Shown in pieces: positions 21,482-32,060 of a stretch of DNA of 64,000 nt. Below the pieces are notes generated by a model, which saw only the letters and a program-made list of their open reading frames with translations, did not search any database and was not told where the DNA came from. Made by a program: the position numbers and the translations under genes. The number at the start of each line of letters is the position of its first letter. The stretch's first letter is position 1. This stretch comes from Tubulanus polymorphus. Its lineage: Eukaryota; Nemertea; Palaeonemertea; Tubulaniformes; Tubulanidae. The stretch lies in assembly GCF_964204645.1 (NCBI RefSeq), contig NC_134033.1, positions 9,334,231-9,398,230 on the forward strand, in the 5' to 3' direction.

Positions 21482-22445
21482 CTTTAATACTAAATCATTA
21501 GAAATGATTAATAGATAAGGGCCTATACAATAATTTAATCTAATATGTGATTTATCTAAATAATTTTGATATCTTACAAGGTTTTCTGGAATCGATCTAT
21601 TTTTATCATTATGAATAGAATCTTCAAATAATACTTTGAATTGTTTCTGCGCATCAAATGAAGTACTATCATTTCCAACTATTGGTGATCTTGTTTCAAC
21701 TTGTGCACCTAAAATACAAATTAAATAAGTTCTAATTGATTGATTTTATTCTTTGTATACCAGGTTTTGTAAAACCTTCACCATTATCTATAATAAAATT
21801 ATTCCAACCATCATCAATATCGATTTTATAATTATGATAAGCTCCAATTCTATGCATATAATCAATTCATTTTATTTCATACTCTTCACCAATACCTTGC
21901 TATTTACCATGCGCTCTAAAATCGGAATTAATATTTATATTAAATTCATTAGATATTTTATAAAACTTAGATAGATTAATATTATTATCCAATTCTTTAA
22001 AATATTTCGATCCAGGTAAAGGACATTCTAATTCATTTAATATAATTCTAATTTGAAAGTATGCATGAAATCTAAATATTGTATGAATGAATTTTAAATC
22101 TGAATAAGACAAATTGTTATATAAATTGTTCAAGTGATCATTCCAACTTATACCACACCCTGTTGTTGCACAATAAACAGCAAAATTTAATTGATTCTGC
22201 CAGTATTTCATATTAGATTTTATTTTATTATATATATTATATTCATCTCGAGTAAAAGTAACTTCATATGTATTAAATATGTTTTCCATTCTAGAAATGA
22301 AAAACTTTGTTTCAGTAACATAAATTTCTAAATTAATTAATGAAGGTAAAACTACATTTTGATATGTTATAATACTATTAAAATCTATAGGTGGAATTAA
22401 ATATCGATATGATTTATTATATTGGAAAGCTTTTGGAAACCCAAT
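21482..22445 (-). pseudogene. Unknown virion-type protein, broken
   Basis: The longest open part is 21900-22289 (129 codons, MENIFNTYEVTFTRDEYN...). Upstream the same frame is open to an ATT at 22445 preceded by the shared start motif, where one extra T has destroyed the ATG. Downstream an in-frame TAG near 21896 and TGA near 21866 are followed by more coding-like sequence (DDGWNNFIIDNGEGFTKPG) and, after a frame change near 21748, by LICILGAQVETRSPIVG leading into the 21481 gene. Function not recognised. Confidence 0.5.
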
Positions 22446-22461
22446 TTATATAATTAAAAAA

Positions 22462-22892
22462 TTAATAATTTATTAATTCTTTTAATAATTTATCTTGTTC
22501 TTCAACTGTTATATGGCCATTTAAACTTATTATATAATCTAGTGTATTCTTCAATTTATTAATTTCTTTTATATTAGTTTTAATTTTTTCTTTAATACTT
22601 TTTATATTCAATTTTGAACTTATACCAGTTAAAACACTTGAACTTCAACCTAGCACACCAATTGATATAGCTAAAGGTGTTAATGGTGAGAATATTGCTA
22701 GAAATGTTATTACAGAACTAATTGTAACTGAACCACTAATAATAAGATAATATATAATTTTACTTTTTAAATATTTTTTCTTTTTTATCTTTCACTTTCA
22801 AATTCTAATATTTGTTTTTCTAAATATATTTTTAATTTAGTTTTATTTATATCATGAGGAATAATATCAAAATTATCAACGTTATCATCCAT
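22462..22892 (-). pseudogene. Holin-like small membrane protein, broken
   Basis: Starts MDDNVDNFDIIPHDINKTKL at a perfect start motif (T7 GTTAAATAAATG). After a frame change in an A-run near 22788 it continues as a two-helix hydrophobic region (ISGSVTISSVITFLAIFSPL, TPLAISIGVLG) and a coiled coil ending LKELINY. One in-frame TGA near 22650 sits where Trp would fit. Proteins of this layout recur in Polinton-like elements of invertebrates; function unknown. Confidence 0.6.
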
Positions 22893-22911
22893 TTATTTAA
22901 CAAAAAAATTA
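22890..22911 (-). promoter_or_regulatory. Start motif of the holin-like gene
   Basis: TTTTTTTGTTAAATAAATG, identical to the capsid gene motif. Confidence 0.7.
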
Positions 22912-23332
22912 CTAATTAGTAAATTTATATAAAACAAATATAACAATAACTGTTCCACCTAAAATCCAAATTATTTCATATTTCTGTTGTTCTTTACTTG
23001 GGGTATAATAATCTAATAATTTAGGTTTGTATAACTGTAATTTTTCTTTATTGGTTACCGCGTTATATAAACTCATTGCATCATCAACTGATTGAAAATT
23101 AATGTGAAATCTTCTGATCATATAATTCTTTGTTAATATAATCCATATAGTTTTGCCTCTTTTCTCTGTATTCTTCTGCTGCTTTATTGTATTTCTCTAA
23201 TGCTAAGTTATGTCTTTTTTGTTCTTCTAATGAACTATTTTTATCTATATGCCTAAATAAATAACTACCACCAGTAAATGCTAAAGCGTTAACAATTGCT
23301 GTTCCTATAATAGTTAGAATTACAGAAGCCAT
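22912..23332 (-). pseudogene. Two-helix membrane protein split by one frameshift
   Basis: The N-terminal half (23332 to 23099) has a membrane helix (VILTIIGTAIVNALAFTGGS) and a charged helix (EEQKRHNLALEKYNKAAEEY). The C-terminal half (23121 to 22912) has DYYTPSKEQQKYEIIW and a final helix (ILGGTVIVIFVLYKF). The frames meet near 23105. The two halves match one conserved protein family of Polinton-like elements, so this is one gene of about 140 codons. Start motif T7 GCTAAATAAATG. Confidence 0.65.
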
Positions 23333-23351
23333 TTATTTAGCAAAAAAATTA
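23330..23351 (-). promoter_or_regulatory. Start motif of the two-helix protein gene
   Basis: TTTTTTTGCTAAATAAATG, one base different from the capsid gene motif. The upstream gene's stop codon lies at its edge. Confidence 0.7.
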
Positions 23352-23580
23352 TGTAATTATATAGGAGGAATATATTTTTGTTTTATCCAAATAATCAATA
23401 GTTAAATTAGATAAAGTTACTGCTAATGTTAATTTTAAGATATCATTTATATCAAATCTATCAACATTAACACTTCCCATTTTAAATACTTTTTTTTAAT
23501 ACCATTGAATAACCAATAGTTCCAACTGATAGTTATGCTCCATTATATAATCCAGTTATTATCCACTTATTATCACTCAT
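23349..23580 (-). pseudogene. Small membrane protein, copy 1 (paralogue at 32386)
   Basis: Begins MSDNKWIITGLYNGA at a start motif (T7 GATAAATAAATG). A TAA near 23534 stands where the paralogue at 32386 has TTA (Leu), so the stop is a point change. A frame change in an A-run near 23495 follows and the frame then runs VDRFDINDILKLTLAVTL to TAA at 23349. Unknown function. Confidence 0.6.
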
Positions 23581-23599
23581 TTATTTATCAAAAAAATTA
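23578..23599 (-). promoter_or_regulatory. Start motif of the small membrane protein gene
   Basis: TTTTTTTGATAAATAAATG; the upstream stop TAA is part of the motif. Confidence 0.7.
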
Positions 23600-23932
23600 C
23601 TATCTTCAAAATATTTAGTTATCTTAGTGATGATTAATTCAACATTTATTTCATTACTAGTTTCATTTGTATATATTTCAATTATTATTTTTTTGATATC
23701 ATCGATGATAAAATCTTCATCTAATTCGTAAAATCTTAAAGTTTCTCTAATTAAATAAGTAATCTTTTCTACATTTAATGTTTCTTTATTTATTGTTGTT
23801 TCATACTCAAATGTTGTTTCATTAGAAAATGCAATATTTTTGATATGTGTAATTACATCATTAATGTTAAATTTCATTTCTTTCTCACGTTTAAAATCAA
23901 ACCCAAAACATATACTCGGTCCAACAGTTATA
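23581..23932 (-). CDS. Unknown small protein, copy 1 (paralogue at 32061)
   Basis: Open from 23877 (MKFNINDVITHIKNIAFSNE) to 23581; the reading frame extends upstream to about 23932 with NITVGPSICFGFDFK, which also starts the paralogue at 32061. A T-run is present upstream but the AAATG part of the start motif is lost. The C-terminus encodes FEDSNFFDK so that its last codons and stop form the start motif of the next gene. Function unknown. Confidence 0.6.
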
Positions 23933-23953
23933 TTGATTGATATAGTGAAAAAA

Positions 23954-24699
23954 TTACTCTTTACATCTTATAACTAATTCATAAATTACAGGAAAGTTAT
24001 TCAAATCAATTAAGTATCCATTGTGATTTCTTACTTCTAATCTGAAATTATTGAAATGTGGTATACAAGGTTTAAAATCACATTCGGCTAAATTATATTT
24101 TATTTGCGCTCCAAATTGTTTAACATTCTTCAATGGTAAAATATTTAATATACTAGAATTACATGTTGTATCTTTAGTTGCTTCAAATGTTTTTGTAGGA
24201 TCAATTAAATTGCAATAAATATAAAAATGTGTAAAAGGCATTATATTTGAATTACTGTCTACGTTTCCTGTAACAGTTTGTGGTTTAATTCCTAACAGTT
24301 TAGCAAAAGGTTTTCTTACCATAAATGCATGTTTGCTTTCATCATCTAACTTTATTTTAATTTTATCAGAACTATCACTTTTTATAAATCTAATTGAAAA
24401 TTTATCTTCACTTCCAAGTTTTAATCGTGCTCTTGGGCTAATGTTTCTAAATTATATAACCCTGGTTTTAAAAATAGATGAAACCATTTATTTCTATTTC
24501 TAATATGAATTAAAAAGACTCTATGTTCAAGAGTTTTATCCGATATATTATAAGAAGAATTACATAAACTTATATTAACTAATTTCAAATCAACACAATT
24601 CTTAAATTCTCTACCTAATTGTATTAGTAAATTATGTGATTTATAATTTGAAAGTTTTCTAGAATCAACAAATATTCTATATTCTTTTAATTCTACCAT
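23954..24699 (-). pseudogene. Putative virion protein, copy 1 (paralogue at 31280)
   Basis: About 249 codons with one frame change near 24430. N-terminal part KEYRIFVDSRKLSNYKSHNL and NCVDLKLVNISLCNSSYNI resemble the VDSR/..YNI beta-strand pattern of penton- or fibre-like proteins of large DNA viruses; C-terminal part FTHFYIYCNLIDPTK and ends ELVIRCKE. Conserved in the diverged copy at 31280-32031, which shows that the whole length is one protein. Structural role is inference. Confidence 0.6.
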
Positions 24700-24722
24700 T
24701 TATTTATAACATAAAAAAATTA
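24697..24722 (-). promoter_or_regulatory. Start motif of virion protein copy 1
   Basis: TTTTTTTATG, then TTATAAATAAATG; spacing is four bases longer than in the capsid motif. Confidence 0.65.
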
Positions 24723-24752
24723 CCGCTCATCACTAAAAATTAATTTTAATAA

Positions 24753-24771
24753 AATTTTTCCTAAATAAATG
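24753..24771 (+). promoter_or_regulatory. Start motif of the zinc-finger gene
   Basis: AATTTTTCCTAAATAAATG on the plus strand, showing that the motif follows gene orientation. Confidence 0.65.
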
Positions 24772-25381
24772 GATGAGAAGATAGGATGTGAAATTTGTGG
24801 TGAACTTATCAGAAAAAGTAATATGGCGCGACATATGAAAAAACATGATGAACATTATAAAACCCCTGAAATAAACTGCCCAAAATGTAATAAATTATTC
24901 TCAAGAAATTATCTTAAAAAACATTTAGAGAAGTGTAAAATTAATGGCGCAACGGCTAATGTTGATAGTAATGAAAGTAATAGTAATTCTGTTGAAGTTG
25001 AACCTGAAATTATTTGGAAAAGACCTTTCTTATTCTATGATAAGGATAATATAAAAGATCATTTCTGTGAGCCTTGTCGAATGAAATTTAGTCCTGAAAA
25101 TATAGAAGCTTGGGAGAATCATCAATTTCGTAAAGCACATATAGACAAAATTTCTAATAAATTTGAAACTGAATTCAATGAAAGAAAAAATAAAATATTA
25201 GAAAAAATGAAATATGAGAAAACGTTACAAGATAATGAAGAAACAGTTTAAAAGTTAGAAAAACAATATAATGAATTAACAAGAACAACATATTATTGTA
25301 AATATTGTAAATTGATTATTACAACAAGTAATTCTAATGTACATAATAGAACAATAAAACATAAAGAAAACGTAAGAAAAT
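24769..25381 (+). CDS. C2H2 zinc-finger protein of the Polinton-like element
   Basis: Starts MDEKIGCEICGELIRKSN at a plus-strand start motif (T5 CCTAAATAAATG). Four Cys/His fingers: CEICGE...H..H, CPKCNKLFSRNYLKKH, FCEPCRMKF...H...H, and after an in-frame TAA at 25249-25251 YCKYCKLI...H...H to 25381. It lies divergently from the virion protein at 24699, with both starts sharing a 69-bp gap. Possibly a regulator or nucleic-acid packaging protein; not assigned to a known family. Confidence 0.65.
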
Positions 25382-25385
25382 AAAT

Positions 25386-26098
25386 ACCAAGAGCTTAACG
25401 AAGATCTATTACTAAGAAATGATAGACAAAAATGTCCAAAATGTATTTATGAGTACTTAAGACAAGAAGGTTCTGTGATATTTTGTAATGTATGTGGATG
25501 GGAAAAAATTCATGGGGTGATTAAAAAACTAAGAGATTTTCTCATAGAACCAAAATTAAAATATCTAGATGAAATATTTAATATATTTTCTATGGTAGAT
25601 CATACACCAGAATATAATCAATGGCTTGAAAAAATGAAAATAATAGAAAATAAAAATGGTGAAATAACTAAAAAAGATATAATAAAAACAATTATTACAT
25701 CAACATTTAACACACAAGAAAAGAAAATGTATTTATATTTATTATTTAACGATTATTATAAAAAACCTAAATTAACAGAAACAGATATGGAAAATATAAA
25801 AGAAACATTCAAACAAATATTAAGATATTATGTGGATAATAGAATAACAGATTCAATTAATTATGAATTCTTTTTAAATAAGATTGTAAATTATTTAAAC
25901 ATCGATATCATAATTCCATTCGATGAATTAACAAACAAACAGAAACAAAGAGAGCGAGATGAAATGTGGAATAATATAGAACTTTATTTAAAAGAGAAAA
26001 ATGAAATGGAAGAACCTAAACAAATTATACAAGAACAATTAAATGAAAAAGAAGAAACCAATAGTGATTTCGAGTTTGATGATATTGATCCATTTTAA
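25386..26098 (+). CDS. Candidate VLTF3-like late transcription factor
   Basis: Zinc ribbon near the start (KCPKCIYEYLRQ ... FCNVCGW), then a helical domain with HTPEYNQWLEKM, a middle AP-like helix series and FFLNKIVNYLNI, PFDELTNKQKQRERDEMWNN. The order zinc ribbon, H..W short helix, then a final L-x-PF-x-L-K-x-R-x-x-D-W-type helix is the layout of poxvirus VLTF3 and its relatives in large DNA viruses, which switch on late genes. Open from 25475 (GTG) and upstream in frame to about 25386; no clean ATG, so the start is probably mutated. Its stop overlaps the polymerase stop on the other strand by a few bases. Similarity is by pattern only. Confidence 0.45.
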
Positions 26099-29000
26099 TA
26101 ACCATAAGGTAATGTTTTTGTACCATCATCTGAAATATGTCTTTTATCATCAAATGGATTAAAACTAGTTTTTTCAACTTCATTAATGTACTCGTGATCT
26201 CGTGATCTTCTGATCTTAAAAAAATCATTTTGTGTTTCATTACAATTGAGTTATATAAACACTTTATATAATCTTGAAATTCTATATGTTTATCAACCAC
26301 ATGTTTTGTTATTCCTTTTAACTGTTTAGCTTCATAATCTTTTGTTCTGTAACTATACATTTTACTTGTGATCCCAACAAATTCAATCATTTCATCACCC
26401 CCTAATTCATCTTTAAATTTACCAGGAATCTTTTATTATCATTGCTAAATAGTTCATTATCTTTGGGATAATTGCTAAAATCAAAATGATGTTTTAATGT
26501 TTTTAAGTCTTTTGTTATGTCATTTGTCTTGATTTTTAGTATGTAGGCGTCAGTATTGAGGCAAATTAATGGAAATCCACAGTTAAATGTACCATCTTTA
26601 GTTGATAAATCATAATGTTGGGTTACATATTTCAAATGGGTTACATATTTCAAATAAATCTTTAACTTCTTCAGTTAAATCTTTTTCTGTGTGGCTTGAA
26701 TTAAAGCAATTTGGTTTAGATTTAATCAATCCAATATTCATATTTAAGCCTAATGAACTGCATAATATATTTAACCCTGATATAGCAACTTTTCCTTTTT
26801 GAGCTAAAGATATTGCTGGAGAACTCGTAAATTTTTTAGCTTTTCTTTAGTTGAAGTATTACTTTTCACTATTGCATGAATATAGAATTCATCATTATAT
26901 TTAATTGCAAAATCTTTAGGGTTATTTATAAGTATTCTATAAACTGCCGATGATTTCAAATAATCCACGATTCTAAATGTTTTATTTGGATAAACTTCTT
27001 CACAGTATTTCTTAATTCTTTCTAATAATTTCAAATCTTGATTGCATAAATACCAACAACATTTATTACCACTAACATAATTATACACACCTGCTGAACC
27101 ATCACCCATGAAAAATCCTTTGATAAAATATTCTTTTTTTTTTAATGTTTCGGGTTCTATATTATAAATATTATTAATTATTTCATCAAATGACATATGA
27201 TTCATTCTTTGGAAAAATCTTTTATGTAATAATTCATCTCCAATTTTTATATCAGTTGGTTTTATTTCATCAACATTTTGTTTAATTAAACTATAGTCTT
27301 CAGTAACATCTACAAACCCTAATTTAGTTCTAACTCTATAGATTTTCTTATTTGTTTTATGCCTAATAATATTCTTTAATTTTTTCCATCCATTTCTTGT
27401 CCAAACATCCATTAAACCATTTATTTGTATTAATTCTTTTTCACCATATGAAATATAACATTCATTTTGTTTTGGAATTATTTCTGAAATTCTTCTGATT
27501 AATATTTTGTCATTACATTTTAATAATATTAGGGTGTCAGCTGTTACAGAATCAAAATATAATATTTCAATATGCTTTTCCCCAAAAAGTGGTTGTAAAA
27601 CATTATAATAAAATTCATACATCAATAATTTTGATACTTCTAAAACAGTTGAACCAATGAATATAGGTTTATTAAATTTCATTGACGTTCTTTTTAATTT
27701 AACTGCTGTTAAATAATCTTCAAATCTTTTATTTCCCAAATGTCTAGGACTTGATTGTAAATATCTTAATCTTTCAGAATTATTTACTAATTCAATATCC
27801 TTTCTATTTCTAATATTTTCACATGTTTTACCATAAAAACTATTATTCATTAATTTGAAGAAATCTTTTTCAAAATCTGTTTTAGATATGGTTCTCTGTT
27901 GAGTATTGAAATCTATATATTTTTCTAACCACTTCGATTGATTAAATTCAATATATCTATGTACTTTCTTTAATTTCATTCCTTGTTTTAGATAAAATTT
28001 TAACATTCTATAATGAACAATATAATTGTATTTATTATTTTGAGTAAGTATTAATTTTTCTGTAAAAACATGATCTTTCGGTTTTATTTTCTTCTGGTAT
28101 TCACTTAAATAACTATCATCTACAGTTAAATGTTCTTGGCAATAAGGTAAGTTTCTTGTTATAAACTTTATTTTTTCAGGATATTCTAAATCAACTACAA
28201 AGAAATAACCAATTGGTGCTTCATCTTTTAAACTCGCAATTGCGCTTTCCCAATCAGTTTTATCATCATTTTCAACTTCTGTTAATATAAAATTTTATTA
28301 TGGTTGAGGTTGCATCATTGCCCAACCATATAAATTATTGGCGTCAATATATAATAATTTATATTCATCATTTGCTTTAAAATATCTATCTCCCATAACA
28401 CCACTAATTCCACCTCTAATTGATTTTTCAAATAATAAAACCATATCTGGTTCTTTTAATAAATCTAATTCTACATTTGTATATTTTAAACCACATTGCC
28501 AGGTTAAACCAGGACTTGAATAACAATAACAAGGATCAACATTAAAATGATTTAAATTAACTTCTCTAAATTTTTCAAATATGTCAGCCAATATCATAAC
28601 ATCTGATTTTAAATATAAATCAACTAATTCACCATGATTTTTCATCTTAAAATGGTTCCAAATATTTAATGTTCTATTAAACACTTCATCTTTCACATAC
28701 TCCTCTTTTAATTGATCATAAAATTGATCTTTTAATAATTCTGTTACATTAAAATCATTGTGTGTTTTATAAAATGAATAAGGAATTGCGCCTTTATATC
28801 TCAATAATTTAAAATCTTGGTCATTTGGATAATAATATCGAGTTATAACAAAATCATTATCAACTAAACTTTTTGATAAATTATCTAATGAACTTGCTAG
28901 AAATCTATAAGAATCTAAAAATCTAATGCAACCAAATTGAAATGAAATGTAATTTTCAGATGTTTTAGCTAATAGTTTAAAATCATATTTTCTTACATTT

Positions 29001-30715
29001 ACACCATTCATAGCATTATATTCTTCTATTTCTTGATTAATTGAACCCAATTTCCTTGATAATTGTTTTATAAATAGATGGGTATCATAACCTGATAAAT
29101 TATGAAATAATATTGGCACGAAATTAACTTTCTTAGCTTGTAAATTGCAATCTTCATGAGCAGCTCCACGATATTTTGAATTTAAATGATTATGATCTCT
29201 AACTTTTTTATAAAATGAATAAAAACGTTTTTCACAATAACAACAATGAGTTGAGTAATTAAAATCAACTTCATCTTCTTTGTCATAACTATTCTTTTAT
29301 TTCTGTTTAATAATTTTGCAAAATCACTTTCTAATTCAATTATTTTGTTACAAAAATCATCAACTACATTTTCACCTCTAAAAGAAATATATTGACTTTC
29401 ATATAATTCGGGATGATTTGATTTTGATGTAAATTCCATAAGCAGCAGCTCTTTGATGAACTTTTTTAATTGTATTTATAAATGGCGGGTCTTGTGTTGT
29501 GTCTTCATTTAATTCATTTCCTTTATCCATTGATTTTAATAATTGCTTTTTGTTATATATTTCTTTTCTATCTTGATCAGTTAATTCTTTATTCAACGAT
29601 TCAAAATCCCCATGAATTACAAATGGAACAACATTCTTTAATTTATGATTAGTAAATTTCAATTTATTATCTTTTTCTGTTGGCATTATTAATTTACAAA
29701 AATCTTTGTTATCACATAATTCTTTATGCTTTAGTAACGCATTCTCAGTTCTAAATTTAGATAAACATTTTCTACATAGATAAATTTTATGACTGTTAAA
29801 ATCACTTTCTGTTCTAAAGAATAAATCAATTTGTTTTAACCACATATAATGTTCATTTTCATCTTTTTTGTAATATAATAAATCTATAGCATTTTCATCA
29901 TCATAATATTCTGTTAAATTTAAAGCTTCCAATGTATAATCTTTAATATTTCACCTTTTGTCTTTGGTAATTGCATTAATTCGAATACATTTATTTTTAA
30001 ATTATTATTTTTTTCTATTTTGGGTATCATTTTTATAGTTACTGGATATTGATCAATTTTATATAATGTTTCATATTTCCGGTAATTTGTTATTCTAAAA
30101 CTATGCGTAATATCTTCTGTTGGGTGTAAGCAACTAATAATAGACCATAGAAAACATTTATTATCTTCATTTTGAACATTTATTACTGCTTTTGTTGTAA
30201 ATGGTAATTTAATATAAGATGATGCTTTAATATACTTTTCTGTTGTAAAGTTTGAATCATTTTTAAACATTGTTTTACTTTTGATGTTTTATTCCTTTTT
30301 GTATTATAAACATTTAAATCTAAAAATATAATTCCATTCAATGTTAAACCAGAACCCTCAAAATATCTTTCTTCAATATGACGTTTAAATTCATTAAATA
30401 TTTTTTCTAACTTCTATTTTATTGCGTTTTTGAAATTATTTTTTCAGAGAGTGTTTGAATATTATAATCCATTTTCTCTTCTGACTTTAAAAAACGTACT
30501 TTCCCAGAGATACTAATTTTTGGATATTCAACATCTGTTATCAAATCTAGTATTTTTTCTATTATTTCATTAAATTTACTATAATCTTCTATTGTTGTAC
30601 CTTTAAAAAATCTAAATATAATAGCTGCAGGACCAATTTTACTACGTAATGTTTCTAATATTTCAATTGTATCTTTTATTTCTAGTGAATCAATATAATT
30701 TCTAACATTTTCCAT
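26095..30715 (-). pseudogene. Protein-primed family B DNA polymerase with intein, broken
   Basis: Replicates the element's linear genome. Seen in order: N-terminal helical region from MENVRNYIDSLEIKD (30715), SSYIKLP and NKCFLWSIISCLHP, a C2H2 finger CRKCLSKF (29780), exonuclease motifs I FVIHGDFES (29610), II NLSGYDTH (29095) and III YLKSDVMILAD (28610), a Cys/His cluster near 29230, polymerase motif A IDANNLYGWAM (28340), B KLMNNSFYGK (27840) and C YFD/TDA, which is split by the intein 26555-27550. End PFDDKRHISDD at 26150. Frame changes near 30420, 30285, 29935, 29425, 29280, 26430 and 26200 and a double TAA near 28300 break the gene. The order and motifs are those of Polinton/adintovirus polymerases. 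Confidence 0.92.
26555..27550 (-). other. Intein with LAGLIDADG-type region in DNA polymerase motif C
   Basis: Starts with Ser (SVTADTLILLKCN, block A) directly after YFD and ends FNCGFPLICLN before TDA, so it interrupts the catalytic YxDTD motif, a site used by archaeal and viral polymerase inteins. Asn is last and Thr is the +1 residue, as splicing requires. The block B TxxH is TEDY and the penultimate His is Leu, so splicing may be weak or lost. GFFMGDGSAG marks a homing-endonuclease motif. Two frame changes (near 26835 and 26620) and an 18-bp tandem duplication (26608-26647) break it. Confidence 0.82.
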
Positions 30716-31050
30716 TTAAGGTTTATTTGAAATGGATTTAGTTTTTGAAGTTGGTTTTTTTACTTTTTGAGGTTTATCATCGAAATAATCTTTTCCTAAA
30801 ACATTATTACTCAAATTTTGATGGTGTTTTTGTGATTCGAGATGTCTATTATAATTCCTTTTTACTATAAATTCATTACAAATTTCACATTTTATTTCAT
30901 CCACATTCATATTTCCTAATCGTTCTTTTCTTTCATTTGAATTTTCTGAAGTTTCAAAATCTATAACATTTTTTATATGATTTGAAGATTTTTTATGTCG
31001 TGACTTTTGGGATTTATCGATGTATTTTTTACAAATTAATATTGAATTAC
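30716..31050 (-). CDS. Zinc-finger ORF directly before the polymerase
   Basis: Two fingers: CKKYIDKSQKSRHKKSSNH near 31010 and CEICNEFIVKRNYNRHLESQ near 30870, then a basic tail PQKVKKPTSKTKSISNKP. Its TAA is followed at once, in the same frame, by the polymerase ATG. It may be a separate protein or an N-terminal extension reached by readthrough. The start lies upstream of 30910 and is not clear. Confidence 0.5.
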
Positions 31051-31063
31051 AAATATTGAAACA

Positions 31064-31263
31064 ATTACTAATAGATATGGTAATAAATTAGTTATTCACT
31101 TAATGAAGGATTTAAAGGAAATAAATATAAATTCGGAACATATTTACCAGATAGATTTCATAGATTATCTACTGAAGATCTAGAAGAAGTGTGTTCTGGT
31201 GATTTCCATTCTATACACAAAGGTAAGAATGAAAAAGGATGTCATGATATAGATTTCGAATAA
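31064..31263 (+). pseudogene. Small Polinton protein with F-x-YLP domain, copy 2, truncated
   Basis: Encodes FGTYLPDRFHRLSTEDLEEV and HKGKNEKGCHDIDFE, the same domain as 15720-15858. The N-terminal part is missing and a frame change lies near 31103. Confidence 0.65.
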
Positions 31264-31279
31264 AAAATACGTAAAATAA

Positions 31280-32031
31280 ATGCAAGATAAATTAAAAGAA
31301 TATAGATTATTTGTTGATTCAAGTAGACTTACAAATTATAAATCTCATAATTTATTGATACAACTAGATAGAGAATTTAGAAATTGTGTTGATTTAAAAT
31401 TAGTAAATATTAGTCTATGTAACTCATTTTACAATTTATCGGATAAAACTATTGAACAGAGCCTTTTTAATTTTCAATAAAAGTTAAAAAGAAAATGGTA
31501 TCACCTTTTTCTAAAACCAGGGTTATATAACTTAGATACATTGTCTCAAGAAATTGATAGAAAAGCCTGGCACAAATTAGGTAGTGATTCTGGTTTTGGC
31601 GTTAGATTTTTAAAAAGTGATAGTTCCAATAAAATAAAGATTATGGTGAAAAACATCAATTTTCAGTTAAAAAACCTATAGCTAAACTGTTAGGAATTAC
31701 ACCAGATAAATTTTATTCAAATATTGATGCTTCACCAAACCTTATACCTTACTCACATTTCCACATTTATTGTAATTTAATTGATCCCACAAAAAAATTC
31801 GAAGCAATTGAAGATACAACTTGTAATTCTAGTATATTAAATATTTTACCATCGAAGAACGTTAAAGAATTTGGAATGCAAATAAATTATAATTTAACAA
31901 AATGTGATTTTAAGCCTTGTATTTCACAATTTAGTAATTTTAAGTTAGAAATTAGAAATCATAATGGATACTTAATTGATTTGAATAACTTTCCTGTGAT
32001 ATATGAATTAGTTGTAAGATGTAAAGAATAA
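31280..32031 (+). pseudogene. Putative virion protein, copy 2
   Basis: Diverged copy (roughly four of five residues identical in clear stretches) of the protein at 23954-24699, on the opposite strand. The first 66 codons are open, then stop changes near 31478-31485 and a frame change near 31650 break it. The end FPVIYELVVRCKE is intact. The ATG follows AAAATAAATG. Confidence 0.7.
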
Positions 32032-32060
32032 TTAATAATTATTTCTTTATAATAATAAAT

